NCBI GenBank assembly: GCA_013002025.1
Contig: JABDKW010000051.1
Coordinates: 31,842-95,841, forward strand
From: Gammaproteobacteria bacterium
GTDB taxonomy: Bacteria > Pseudomonadota > Gammaproteobacteria > Arenicellales > Arenicellaceae
DNA length: 64,000 nucleotides
Direction: 5' to 3'
Shown here: in pieces, positions 27,749 through 36,394 of the stretch
How the letters are laid out: the number at the start of each line of letters is the position of its first letter
How positions within the stretch are numbered: position 1 is the stretch's first letter
Program-made: the position numbers and the translations under genes
Notes under the pieces: model-generated
Seen by the model: the letters and a program-made list of their open reading frames with translations, nothing else
Database searches by the model: none
What the model was told of the DNA's origin: nothing

Positions 27749-28035
27749 AATTCGGACAATATACTCCGAGCGCGAGCTATATCCTTGCTTTGGCTCGATT
27801 TATCTCCTCCACACAGGAGAAGCACGACAAGACCAGATTTTCGGGTGAAATAGATCCGATACCCTGGCCCAAAATGTATCCTAAGTTCATGCAGACCGGG
27901 GCCCAATGATTTTGAGTCGCCGGAATTACCTTGGCGGATTGATTCGATTCGCGCCAATACTCTTGCAGCCGCCCTTCGATCCTTGAGCCTGGTAAGCCAT
28001 TTGGCGAAGACATCGGTCTGCTGAATTTGATACAT
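27745..28035 (-). CDS. RelE/HigB-type toxin (addiction module killer protein)
   Basis: About 96 residues from the ATG at 28035 (MYQIQQTDVF). Matches the phage-derived Gp49/HigB-like RelE group: FAKWLTRLKDRRAAARVLARI, then GPGLHELRIHFGPGYRIYF and a C-terminal GGDKSSQSKDI. These toxins are ribosome-dependent mRNA interferases. An upstream in-frame start would fall inside the palindromic operator, so the later ATG is preferred. Confidence 0.85.
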   Translation of the reverse strand: MYQIQQTDVFAKWLTRLKDRRAAARVLARIESIRQGNSGDSKSLGPGLHELRIHFGPGYRIYFTRKSGLVVLLLCGGDKSSQSKDIARARSILSEL

Positions 28036-28041
28036 TAGAGT

Positions 28042-28063
28042 AGTGTATCCGAATGGATACACT
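28042..28063. promoter_or_regulatory. Palindromic operator upstream of toxin-antitoxin genes
   Basis: Perfect inverted repeat AGTGTATCC-GAAT-GGATACACT, ending seven bases from the toxin start codon. Position and symmetry fit autorepression by the HTH antitoxin or the complex. Confidence 0.6.
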
Positions 28064-28325
28064 CATGCAACTGGCACTATGTTGGCTAAGACTCTGGTCT
28101 AACCCACGAAAAGTAGACACCGATTTACGCGTACTGGACTTGCTCACCATTGTGGACACTATCATGCCCACAGCTTCGCAGTTGATGGGCGATTGGTAGT
28201 TCGGTGGATTCAGAGGCTCAGTAGGCCAACGACGGCTCTGTGTATGAAACCGACTTCAGTTATCGAGCGACAATGTGCTGTAGGGTGATCATGGTTGTAA
28301 TGCCTGATTCAAAATAAGGGTTAAG

Positions 28326-28691
28326 CTAGTTATGTGAGCGTTTAGCGAGCAACAAGACCAGCATCGCGAGGATCGCCGGAGTGGCTTGAGTGAAGAAGAT
28401 GCTTGGCTGGGCGGTGAGTGCTCCAAAAACACCTGCTACAATTACACACGCAAGGAAGAACACCTTTACATCTGTGCGGTCTCGCAACAATCCCCAGAAC
28501 AAGCCCGCGGCCAGAAAACCGTTATACAAACCCTGGTTCATGGCCAGTACTGCTGAACTGCTGGAAACTTCCGGTGTCATATTAAAGACCTTACGCCCTA
28601 TTTCGTGATCCCAGTAAAACATCTCTAAAACCAGAATACCGCAATGAGACAGGGCGACAAATGCAATCAAAATCAAAGATAGCAATTTCAT
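28326..28691 (-). CDS. DUF1304 family membrane protein
   Basis: A 121-residue protein with four hydrophobic segments. The arrangement (HCGILVLEMFYW near the start, MNQGLYNGFLAAGLFWGL in the middle) fits DUF1304. Inner-membrane location predicted; function unknown. It stands alone between the toxin-antitoxin module and the YcxB-like gene. Confidence 0.78.
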   Translation of the reverse strand: MKLLSLILIAFVALSHCGILVLEMFYWDHEIGRKVFNMTPEVSSSSAVLAMNQGLYNGFLAAGLFWGLLRDRTDVKVFFLACVIVAGVFGALTAQPSIFFTQATPAILAMLVLLLAKRSHN

Positions 28692-28907
28692 GGCTGGCCG
28701 GCCCTTTATTATTGAATTACCCCGACTTTAGCACGAACAGAATATCCTTAAACACTAGCGCCTTCAGGCTCTGATTAATTGCGCGCGGTTTCATTCCAAA
28801 ATTTTGGTGGGAAATCAAAATTAAAGGCTCCAAAGCCCGTTATATTTGTATAACCGCTATGTTTATGAAACTGACCCGGCGTAGTGCCCTAAGTGAATGC
28901 CGCCGCC

Positions 28908-29351
28908 TCAATAACTGGCGGCGTCTAGGTCGTCAGAGTTAAGTGATTTGTTAGGTTTAACCAAATCAATATAATCTTGAAATATTACTTTCTCTTCTTT
29001 GGTGAAGCACCGAAAAGGGAGCGGGAGCGCACCCTCTTCCAACTCAATTAAATATGCCTTTGTTAATATATGAACTTGCTTTACATCACTCCACGCTATA
29101 ACTTTTTCGCCAGTATTCGATTTGCGGGTAACCCCCTCTCCATCAATTTGGAAATTGCATTCTCCAACCCGAAGTTTCTTATAGGCAAAGGCTGGCGGAC
29201 CAACCAGCCAAAGCATTACTGAGTGATGCCACTTATAGCCTCGATAAGTTTTACCTTTTTCTTCTGCATCCCTCTTCAATGAGATTGGCAAAAAGTCCCT
29301 TAAGGTTTTCAAATATTCAAGCAGCCGATAGTTTACCGAAATCTGGATCAT
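28908..29351 (-). CDS. YcxB-like domain protein
   Basis: A 147-residue protein. The C-terminal part (GVTRKSNTGEKVIAWSDVKQVHILTKAYLIEL) follows the YcxB-like pattern, preceded by one weakly hydrophobic segment (VMLWLVGPPAFAY). Function unknown. The tail PNKSLNSDDLDAASY is hydrophilic and runs into a 7-bp GC hairpin (28901-28923) whose loop contains the stop codon. Confidence 0.55.
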   Translation of the reverse strand: MIQISVNYRLLEYLKTLRDFLPISLKRDAEEKGKTYRGYKWHHSVMLWLVGPPAFAYKKLRVGECNFQIDGEGVTRKSNTGEKVIAWSDVKQVHILTKAYLIELEEGALPLPFRCFTKEEKVIFQDYIDLVKPNKSLNSDDLDAASY

Positions 29352-29544
29352 CTGGAACGTAGCGCATTTAAATAGATAAATAAGGGCGGAACACGTTTAT
29401 TTGCGAGCATGCCCAAGGTCCAACATGTGGATGGAACAGACGGACGCGTCATGCAACCATGGCGAATCAATTCGATGTTTTTGCCCCACACTTCGTTTTA
29501 GGCGGTAGTCATGGCTACCTTTAAAATCTCAGACAAGCTATTTA

Positions 29545-30051
29545 TTAGAGGGGAAGGATACCGAACGTGCTATCGCGGCATGTCCCAGGGAGATATCTGA
29601 CGTCGATATTACTACCGCAAAGCCAGGAATGTATTACCAGTGGTTCGGCTGCGGGGGCCAATTTATTTCCATCCGAATCTACCGGTGTCAAGACAACCAC
29701 TCGGTCATCTATCAGCGGGTCGCCAAAGTTCTGTGCCGTCACCGCTATCCATCCAGCGCCGGTTTGAACTCGCTTAACGTATTTGGAAGCGCCATTTGGC
29801 CCAGCCTGTGTTTCACAACCGTAGGTGTCCGCAGCGATCGTGTTTGAATCACCCATCTGGTACGCCTCGGAGATGGCAGCACGACAGGAGGTCGCTGCGA
29901 TGAGAAGCTCGGACACTTTGGCACGTTTTAAGTAATCGCTGTATGCAGGTAATGCGATCGCCGCCAAAGCACCGATGACCGCTACGACGATCAGCAGTTC
30001 GATAAGAGTAAAACCATGGGTACTCCCCGGCAGACGTTTAACGTAAGCCAC
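29545..30051 (-). CDS. Type IV major pilin-like prepilin
   Basis: A 168-residue prepilin. Class III leader MAYVKRLPGSTHG, cleaved between Gly13 and Phe14, then TLIELLIVVAVIGALAAIALPAYSDY with Glu5 of the mature chain (Glu18), the residue needed for assembly. Cys145 and Cys158 could form the C-terminal disulfide loop of PilA-type pilins, and Cys56 and Cys79 may pair as well. No pil assembly genes or partner minor pilins are nearby, so it depends on machinery encoded elsewhere. Whether it is the major or a minor pilin cannot be told. Confidence 0.85.
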   Translation of the reverse strand: MAYVKRLPGSTHGFTLIELLIVVAVIGALAAIALPAYSDYLKRAKVSELLIAATSCRAAISEAYQMGDSNTIAADTYGCETQAGPNGASKYVKRVQTGAGWIAVTAQNFGDPLIDDRVVVLTPVDSDGNKLAPAAEPLVIHSWLCGSNIDVRYLPGTCRDSTFGILPL

Positions 30052-30482
30052 AGTAAAGTACCCATCCTGAAAAAGTTAATTTCATCGTCCCGCAATATAA
30101 TTGAGTGCCATCACCTCTTATGGCAGTCGAGCGTTGGTGGTGGCCTCAGCATGATTGGCTTAAAACCACAGCTCTACGCGCTGCCAGTGACAATTGATTC
30201 AAGATCAATGGTACTCCAAAATGGCCGAGGATTGAGTTTTGCCATCCTAAGGCTCTGATAATTGATCAAAGGCGAGGCCTGTACTGGCTTTTCTTAACCT
30301 GTACTCATTTCTGACACACATACTGAGAATGCGACAATTATTGTCATACATCTCACAAACAGCTCTGCGCCCTGAGATGCGACCATTTTCGCGGTATTTG
30401 AGCGCTGTTTTCCCCTCCCACTGCTGGTGGCGATAACACCGTTAGTAGCGTCTAATTTTGTCCTGTTTAGGCAGGCGTTTTA
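30052..30482. other. Intergenic region without recognisable gene
   Basis: About 430 bases between the pilin gene and the lipoprotein gene, AT-richer than the surroundings. It must hold the pilin promoter near its left end and the lipoprotein 3' end at its right. A 13-bp perfect palindrome GACAATTATTGTC (30333-30345) is the only clear structure. The short frames across it have no supporting features. Confidence 0.5.
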
Positions 30483-30968
30483 CTATCCCGTAGAGGTCAA
30501 ATTAAACGATCCCTGCGCGCTGACGCTAATGCTGTCTTGCCCCAAAAGCGGGCCGCATTCCAGCTCTGCACTGCTGGTGCCGGATACCGTTGTGCCTTCA
30601 AATTGACCCAAATATTCGACCACACCCGTGCAGGTCACATCGGTGTTTTCATCGAGAGGCAAAACAACGGTCTGAGTGCCTGAGTTAAGGCTGAATGACC
30701 CATCCGCAGCGATGGTTGTGCTCACCTGAAAGTCTTCTTCTAATACCGTCAGCGTGTTTCCCGAAACCTCTATTTCTAACTCGCGACTTTGTGGTTCAAA
30801 CTCGATTACACCGTTTTCCACCGAGTCTATGGATTGGGTGCCGACATATTTACCCTGGATAACCTTGCCCGCCTCAAGCCCTGCGCCGGAGTCGGAGCTG
30901 CCGCCACCGCAGGAGGCAATTAAAAGTGTGACTGTTGGTATCAGGAATACTTTACGAGTGCTTATCAT
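30483..30968 (-). CDS. Putative lipoprotein, unknown function
   Basis: A 161-residue protein with a lipoprotein signal: TVTLLIASC, lipobox ending at Cys20, followed by GGGSSDSG. Glycine and serine after the Cys predict outer-membrane sorting. The mature part is acidic and beta-rich (repeated V-x-G-T/S patterns) with two further Cys. No family recognised. Confidence 0.65.
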   Translation of the reverse strand: MISTRKVFLIPTVTLLIASCGGGSSDSGAGLEAGKVIQGKYVGTQSIDSVENGVIEFEPQSRELEIEVSGNTLTVLEEDFQVSTTIAADGSFSLNSGTQTVVLPLDENTDVTCTGVVEYLGQFEGTTVSGTSSAELECGPLLGQDSISVSAQGSFNLTSTG

Positions 30969-31046
30969 GAGCTGAATGATGCCTTAGTTGAGTTTTATAT
31001 CGAGTAACATCCGAGATTGAATGCTGGGAGTATGAGGTAGGAGTAT

Positions 31047-31066
31047 TAAAACGCGACGCCGTTTTA
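31047..31066 (-). terminator. Weak hairpin downstream of the 31145 gene
   Basis: Stem TAAAACG/CGTTTTA with loop CGACGC. It is AT-rich and lacks a long T tract, so terminator function is uncertain. Confidence 0.3.
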
Positions 31067-31144
31067 TTAACGACTTGATTATACAGCAGATTTTACCCGT
31101 CTAAGAAGAGTAACGAAAGTGAAAAAAAGAGCGGGGGAGTGGTT

Positions 31145-31891
31145 TTAAAGGGGCCGTGCTGGCCAACAGCTCATAATAAACTGCTGTTCGGCGGGCACTG
31201 CGCCGATATGGTCCTGAACTTTGTGGTAGCCCGGCGTGTCCTTTTGATAGTGCCAGCGGCTCAATAGGTTGCCGCGCTCGTCGAGCAGCTTAAACTTGAT
31301 CTCGCCACTCGCTGTGACATAAGCGGGGCCGAGCCAGCAACCCAGGTCAACGGGGGCTGCGGACAAGTTAGCCGCTGATTTAATGATGGGCAGAATCAAT
31401 TCATCCCAGCGTGGGTGGCCGTGCAACCAATTGAGTTCTCTGCCATACACGATGGCCGAGTTGGTCCAATCAGGCAAATACACATACCCGTTCTGCCGCT
31501 CGGCTGTGCTGGTGTAGACAAACCGAAAGGTAAGGGGCTGAGGTGCGTCGCCCATGTGCATGGTTACCAACCACCACCGATGGTCGGCGCTCGGTTTAGG
31601 TGCCAGACCGCGGCTGGCATCGGCAAACCATACCGGGCCGGTTGGCACGCTGACGGACGGTGCCGGCGCGGTGTCTTCGGCCGTGGCCGGGTACTGGAAT
31701 GGAGTGAACCAGATGCTGAATTGAGAAATGATGGCGGGGTCATCAATGACCAACGGCGTGGGCAGGCCATCACCCGCGATTTCAATACGTTGCAGAGAGG
31801 GTTTGGCCGCCCCCGGCATGGCCACCAACAACAGTGCCCCCAGAAGCCCGATTGGCAACGTGTTTTTTAGCCGAAAGCGCCAATTACCCAT
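31145..31891 (-). CDS. Secreted protein of unknown function
   Basis: A 248-residue protein with a signal peptide (LPIGLLGALLLVAMPGAAK, cleavage near GAA|K). The mature domain is Trp- and Pro-rich, with DHRWWLVTMHMGDAPQPLTFRFVY and GYVYLPDWTNSAIVYGRELNWLHG, and two Cys (CWLG and SCW). No known enzyme motif was seen. It is separated by 58 bases from the reductase gene upstream and may be in the same transcript. Confidence 0.6.
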   Translation of the reverse strand: MGNWRFRLKNTLPIGLLGALLLVAMPGAAKPSLQRIEIAGDGLPTPLVIDDPAIISQFSIWFTPFQYPATAEDTAPAPSVSVPTGPVWFADASRGLAPKPSADHRWWLVTMHMGDAPQPLTFRFVYTSTAERQNGYVYLPDWTNSAIVYGRELNWLHGHPRWDELILPIIKSAANLSAAPVDLGCWLGPAYVTASGEIKFKLLDERGNLLSRWHYQKDTPGYHKVQDHIGAVPAEQQFIMSCWPARPL

Positions 31892-31949
31892 GCACTAATT
31901 ATGGGGCCGGTACCCGCAATTACCATTAACAGTTGCACAGGTTGGGCGA

Positions 31950-32726
31950 CTAACTCAAGCCAAGGCGCGGCTTAAAATTGTCCAAGCCCTTACTAAGCGA
32001 CTCAAGCACACCGGCGTCTTGCAAGTGTTGGCGCAGAGTGGCGTTCAGGCCGCCTTCGGTATTGAGGCTTTGCAATGCCTCCAGCAAACGAGCCTGACCA
32101 TCGGTTGGCAAGCTACTCACGTAGCCGCCCAGCATGGCGACCACATAAGCCTCGGCAGCGGCTGGGTCGTCGGTGATGCCACCCAACCACTCACTCACGG
32201 TTTGCATCTGCGCAAACATGCCCGAGGCCATGGCGGTGGCGGCGAAGTGGGCATTGAGGGCGCGTTGTGAGGTCATGGGCAATATTAAATTCCGCTCTCC
32301 AAATAAGGCCGCGACACTGCCGGTATCGGGGAACACCGGCAGGGGGCAACCACCATTGGCAATAAACGGCAGCGGAATAGTGATGCTGATATCGCTGGCC
32401 GGTGCACATAAGTGTTTAAGTGTCGGCAGATCCACGTCTACCATGGCGGATATAATTTGCTGCTCGGCGCGAAACTGTAGCGACGGCAGTACCGCCTCAG
32501 CGACATCCTTTAATAAACATAAGCACACTACATCACTGTGATCCAGCACGGCCTGATTGCGTAATACACTGACTTCAGGGTAGCGCTCTGCGAGCTGCGC
32601 CGCGCGTTCTGCATTGCGCTCCGACACAAAAATTTGATATCCCTGCTCCGCCAATCCGTGAACCGCTATGCCGTGAACCATGGCACTGGCAATCTCGCCA
32701 GTGCCAATAAAGCCTACCCGAGCCAT
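31950..32726 (-). CDS. Pyrroline-5-carboxylate reductase-like NAD(P)-dependent oxidoreductase
   Basis: A 258-residue protein. Rossmann motif GFIGTGEIASAM at residues 5-16, then a ProC-type layout with a helical C-terminal domain (SLPTDGQARLLEALQSLNTEGGLNATLRQHL). The NADP oxidoreductase coenzyme F420-dependent/P5CR superfamily is clear, but the C-terminal active-site stretch differs enough from housekeeping ProC that the substrate is open. Its ATG immediately follows the TAA of the methyltransferase gene with no gap, implying translational coupling. Confidence 0.75.
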   Translation of the reverse strand: MARVGFIGTGEIASAMVHGIAVHGLAEQGYQIFVSERNAERAAQLAERYPEVSVLRNQAVLDHSDVVCLCLLKDVAEAVLPSLQFRAEQQIISAMVDVDLPTLKHLCAPASDISITIPLPFIANGGCPLPVFPDTGSVAALFGERNLILPMTSQRALNAHFAATAMASGMFAQMQTVSEWLGGITDDPAAAEAYVVAMLGGYVSSLPTDGQARLLEALQSLNTEGGLNATLRQHLQDAGVLESLSKGLDNFKPRLGLS

Positions 32727-33341
32727 TTACTCGGCGTAGCCCCAATAGGTGAAGCCAGCGATTTTCGGGGTGCTGGGCACATACATCGTATCCAATTGTT
32801 TGATATCAAAACCACCCTCTTTAAGTAGTTTAGGAATGTTGCGGTTGATGTGGCAACCGCCGGCAATTTTGCCCCAATAGGGGTTAATCCGGTTCTGCCA
32901 TTTACGCACATTCTCGTCGGGCGCTTCACCATGTTCGCTGAACAGGAGTTTGCCACCAGGTTTGAGCACCCGCTTCATCTGCTGAACGGCGGCCAACCAA
33001 CCGGGAATGGTGCACAGCGTGTAGGTCAGCACCACAGTGTCCATGGAGTTGTCATCCAGCGGGATTTCTTCGCCGGGCAAATCCAACCACTCCAGATCAA
33101 ACGGTGCTGCGGCCACCCGCTCAGCGGCCTTATCGCGCATGCCATGGGAGGGTTCCAGACCCCAGACTTTCTCGACTTTGTCGGGATTGTAATAGGCAAT
33201 ATTGATGCCTGAGCCCATGCCTACTTCCAGAATGCGGCCCTCGGCCTGTGGCACGACTTTCTCGCGCTGTTTTAAAACCGGCTTGGTTTCGCAGGCGAGG
33301 TGAATAACATGCGGCAGTATTTTTTCATCATAAAAACTCAT
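32727..33341 (-). CDS. Class I SAM-dependent methyltransferase
   Basis: A 204-residue methyltransferase of the UbiE/Methyltransf_11 type. Motif I RILEVGMGSGINIAYYN at about residues 36-52, an acidic loop GLEPSHGM, and motif MDTVVLTYTLCTI with motif post-I spacing as in the family. The CHINRNIPKLLKEGGF segment resembles thiol and small-molecule methyltransferases. Substrate unknown. It is coupled to the P5CR-like reductase directly downstream. Confidence 0.82.
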   Translation of the reverse strand: MSFYDEKILPHVIHLACETKPVLKQREKVVPQAEGRILEVGMGSGINIAYYNPDKVEKVWGLEPSHGMRDKAAERVAAAPFDLEWLDLPGEEIPLDDNSMDTVVLTYTLCTIPGWLAAVQQMKRVLKPGGKLLFSEHGEAPDENVRKWQNRINPYWGKIAGGCHINRNIPKLLKEGGFDIKQLDTMYVPSTPKIAGFTYWGYAE

Positions 33342-33444
33342 GCGTTTGCTCCCATTGTCGTGCTCGAACGATGCCCGGAATTAATTTACTCACGTGCGTG
33401 GTCACACAGTATAGCCTCCCGTTGGCATTTCGCCAGCTTGCGGT

Positions 33445-34827
33445 CTAGAGCAAGCCAACATCCGAGGCTGCACGTAACTCGGCCATCAGCGCTGCATTTT
33501 TATAACGCCTCAGGCTAAACGGCTCGGCGTACTGTGGCAGCGTGTCCTGGTACAGCCAGGCGGTACATAATTCGGCCGCAGCACAGGCCGCCATGGTGCC
33601 GAAGCCTGACAGCGCGGCCACCATGTACGCACCATGCTCATCCAACGGCCCGATCAAGGGCCAATTCTCATCGGTCATACTGTAGTAACCGCCGTAGTGC
33701 ACCAGCTTGCTCGGCAGATTTTCATAGTAGGGCTGCAGTGCTGGCGTGAGGCGTGCGGCGGCACGCAGCACGATTTCGGGGAAATACTCATTGTGGTCGG
33801 GGTTATCCTGAAATTCGTAGTCTGTATTGGGTTCCGATCTATTGCGGTTGAACGCCCAGCCTAACTTGATCCATCGGCCGCTGCCATCCGGGCGGCAATG
33901 AATGCCGCCAATCTGTTGCTCGCTTAACCAGGCGAGCTGGGGGTCCTGTTTCAGCATTACTGATTCTTCGTCGCTCCAGGGAAGCTTTATAGGGTCGATA
34001 TCGATCGCGAATGCCTGCTCGCGAGGTACGGCACCCAATGTATCTTCAAAGGTTATCTTCTGCTGGTAGATATTGTGTATCGGCAGTTGTATTCCGAGCA
34101 TGCCGGCAATATCGCCCGCCATGGGGCCAGCCGCATTAACCATTCGTTCACAGTTAACCTTAACGGCCTCTTGCTGCGTCGTTACAAGGAGTTGATAGCC
34201 CTTGTCACGACGGATTTCCTGCACTCGGCCCCGCAGCCGCTGCCCACCAGCGGCCTTGATTGCTTGCAACATAAACTGCCCGAGCTGTTGACCATCAATG
34301 TCACCGGCACGCCTGATGTGCATAACGTGTTTGATCTCTTTGCTGAATGCCGGGAAGGCTTGCCGAATGATGGCCGGGTCGCTCAGCACATCCACGCCGC
34401 TGATATCACTCTGCCAATCACCCTGCAGCGAGTCGATGTATGCGTTCGCGGGGCTGCGCTCATGCAGACGGATGTTGTGCGGCTGTGTGCGATAACTATT
34501 GGTTAGCCCCTGCAATTGCTCTTGGATGTTGTCGCGTCGGGTCGCAAGCGCGTAACCAAGGCGTTGCATATGGATGGCGTTGTCCGTTTGTTCGGCGATA
34601 TCCGCCATAAGGTCTATGCTGCGTTCACATAGCGCGGTCATTTCCGAGCGCGGCCACCAATCACGATAATTATTGCCGGATTGCGCGCTGGTATAGGACA
34701 TCGGTTCGCGCGCATCGATTAACACCAGCCGCACCGCGGGGTCGCGCTGCAGTACATAGTAAGCGGTGGCGATGCCGGCAATGCCGGCTCCGATGATGGC
34801 GACGTCGTATTGCCGTTGTAGGGCCAT
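33445..34827 (-). CDS. FAD-dependent oxidoreductase, DAO family
   Basis: A 460-residue flavoenzyme. Dinucleotide-binding GAGIAG at residues 13-18, followed by an Asp/Glu-containing ribose-binding strand LVLIDAREP, and a C-terminal GYYSMTDENWPLIGP flavin-contact region typical of sarcosine/D-amino acid oxidases. An amine or amino acid is the likely substrate but cannot be specified. ATG at 34827 lies seven bases after the terminator hairpin (34834-34863), so there is no visible ribosome binding site or promoter room; its expression may rely on read-through or a leaderless transcript. Confidence 0.82.
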   Translation of the reverse strand: MALQRQYDVAIIGAGIAGIATAYYVLQRDPAVRLVLIDAREPMSYTSAQSGNNYRDWWPRSEMTALCERSIDLMADIAEQTDNAIHMQRLGYALATRRDNIQEQLQGLTNSYRTQPHNIRLHERSPANAYIDSLQGDWQSDISGVDVLSDPAIIRQAFPAFSKEIKHVMHIRRAGDIDGQQLGQFMLQAIKAAGGQRLRGRVQEIRRDKGYQLLVTTQQEAVKVNCERMVNAAGPMAGDIAGMLGIQLPIHNIYQQKITFEDTLGAVPREQAFAIDIDPIKLPWSDEESVMLKQDPQLAWLSEQQIGGIHCRPDGSGRWIKLGWAFNRNRSEPNTDYEFQDNPDHNEYFPEIVLRAAARLTPALQPYYENLPSKLVHYGGYYSMTDENWPLIGPLDEHGAYMVAALSGFGTMAACAAAELCTAWLYQDTLPQYAEPFSLRRYKNAALMAELRAASDVGLL

Positions 34828-34833
34828 ACCAAA

Positions 34834-34863
34834 AATAAGGGGGCGGTTTAGCGCCCCCTTATT
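34834..34863 (-). terminator. Intrinsic terminator downstream of the M56 peptidase gene
   Basis: Perfect 11-bp inverted repeat AATAAGGGGGC/GCCCCCTTATT with loop GGTTTAGC. On the minus strand it ends in TTATTTTT, about 30 bases past the stop at 34895. Confidence 0.85.
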
Positions 34864-34894
34864 CTAGCCCGATCGCCAGGCATTGCGAACATAA

Positions 34895-36394
34895 TCAGTG
34901 GGCCTGTTTTCGCTTAGCTTCCAATTCGGCGCGGGCGCGCTTTAGTTCGGCTTGCGCCTGCTGCATGGACTGCTGCATGTTTGCTCTGTCTTTAGCCAGT
35001 TGTGCTTTGCTTTTCTCCAACTGTTTTCTGGCTTTACGGACTTCTTTGGCGGACAGCAGGTCGGCGGCTTTAGCGGCTTCCAGTTCGTTAATCGCCTGGT
35101 TGAGTGCGCGCTCCACATGGTCAATTTCGTGTTCGCTGCGGATCATTTCAATTTCAATCTGCTGCATGTCGCCAGCCATTAGTTCTTTAGAGTGCGCATC
35201 CATTTCGATGTCAAATTCGCTCATGTCGCCCTCGGAACCTCGCATGATGCGAATCTCCTTGTGCATCGGCCCACCGCTGAAATTCATTTGCGTGTTTTTG
35301 TCTACCGCTTGCATCTCGCGCTCGAACTCGGCCATTTCCTGCTCGCTCATGGGCCGGCTGACGCCGTTTTCCATAATCATTTTCTGATCACCCTTCTGCA
35401 CAAAGGTTTTGTCATTGAGGCGCAGTTCAATTTCTTTATGAGCGCCATCGTCATGCATTTTTTTAACTATGCGTTTTACCTGCTTGGCGCCTTGCTCGGG
35501 TTCATGAGCCGACACCGCATAGATGGATGAGACAGCGATAATGACCAGCCCGAAAAACGCCATGAGCAGTTTACTGAGTGGGCTGGCGGATTGTTTGATG
35601 TTCATAATGCGTTCCTCTAAATGGTTGATTGATTTCCAAGAGCACAGCAGGCTGACCGAGTGAGTAGCAGCTACGGTTGACAGCAACGCGTGTCCATAGG
35701 ATTGTTGTTTTCGACCCCGGTCTTCATGTAACACCAGGTAATCGCAATACAGTTCCTGATCGTGGCGAAAGCTCCGCCGCGACCAATACACGAACGGGTT
35801 AAACCACAACAGGCAAACCAGCACGTCCCAGGCCAGATTGAGCCACAGATGTTGTTGCTTTATGTGGTGCTCTTCGTGCTCAATTATCAGGGCGATTTGG
35901 TCTCTACTCAGTTTCTGCAGCAAATGCACTGGAAAATAGATACGCGGTTTTATAAAGCCGTATACAGCTGGCGAAAACTCAGGTTGGTCAATGCCGATGA
36001 CCGGATATTGGGCATTGATTTCAATCGGCATGGGCGTTGTGATGGCGCGTAGCTGGGCGCGCAATTGCCGGTGCTGCCAAACCAATCGGCCGATCAGAGC
36101 AATCGCAACCCAGAGCCAAAGTTGGCCGAATGCTGCCCAGTCTGTTGCGGCGGCGGCAGGGACCACAACATAGGCTTGTACGAGATTGCTGACCGCCGGT
36201 GCCGGTGGCTGGCTAAACTGTACATTGGTTGCTAGCGCGGAGAACAAGACGGCGGCCGGCACGCTCAACCACAATAAATAGGCGTTATAGTTCCGTGTGG
36301 TACGTCGCATTAAATACCGCGCTGACAGAATTGCCGCCAACAACAGACTTAATTCGATATTGAGCTGCCAGAAATCAGGCATCCAGACATTCAT
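34895..36394 (-). CDS. BlaR1/MecR1-type M56 peptidase with coiled-coil sensor domain
   Basis: A 499-residue inner-membrane metalloprotease. N-terminal membrane helices at about 10-28, 38-56 and 88-105; zinc-binding HEEHH at residues 173-177, with Glu214 in the downstream DQELYCDYL; a fourth helix at about 274-294. Residues 300-499 would lie in the periplasm and are not a penicillin-binding domain: they are an acidic stretch followed by a long Lys/Glu/Ala/Gln coiled coil (about 405-497). The signal is therefore not a beta-lactam by the known mechanism. It should cleave the BlaI-type repressor, whose gene overlaps it by ATGA. Confidence 0.85.
   Translation of the reverse strand: MNVWMPDFWQLNIELSLLLAAILSARYLMRRTTRNYNAYLLWLSVPAAVLFSALATNVQFSQPPAPAVSNLVQAYVVVPAAAATDWAAFGQLWLWVAIALIGRLVWQHRQLRAQLRAITTPMPIEINAQYPVIGIDQPEFSPAVYGFIKPRIYFPVHLLQKLSRDQIALIIEHEEHHIKQQHLWLNLAWDVLVCLLWFNPFVYWSRRSFRHDQELYCDYLVLHEDRGRKQQSYGHALLSTVAATHSVSLLCSWKSINHLEERIMNIKQSASPLSKLLMAFFGLVIIAVSSIYAVSAHEPEQGAKQVKRIVKKMHDDGAHKEIELRLNDKTFVQKGDQKMIMENGVSRPMSEQEMAEFEREMQAVDKNTQMNFSGGPMHKEIRIMRGSEGDMSEFDIEMDAHSKELMAGDMQQIEIEMIRSEHEIDHVERALNQAINELEAAKAADLLSAKEVRKARKQLEKSKAQLAKDRANMQQSMQQAQAELKRARAELEAKRKQAH

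Noticed and set aside
28870..28960. Integron attC-like site at the end of the YcxB-like gene
   Set aside because: The tail PNKSLNSDD and GTTAAACCTAAC resemble cassette ends, but no matching complementary core box was found 60-130 bases downstream, and no second copy was seen.
30092..30110. Sigma-54 promoter for the pilin (TGGCAC...TTGC on the minus strand)
   Set aside because: The GG to GC spacing is 14 bases rather than 10, so it does not fit the -24/-12 pattern.
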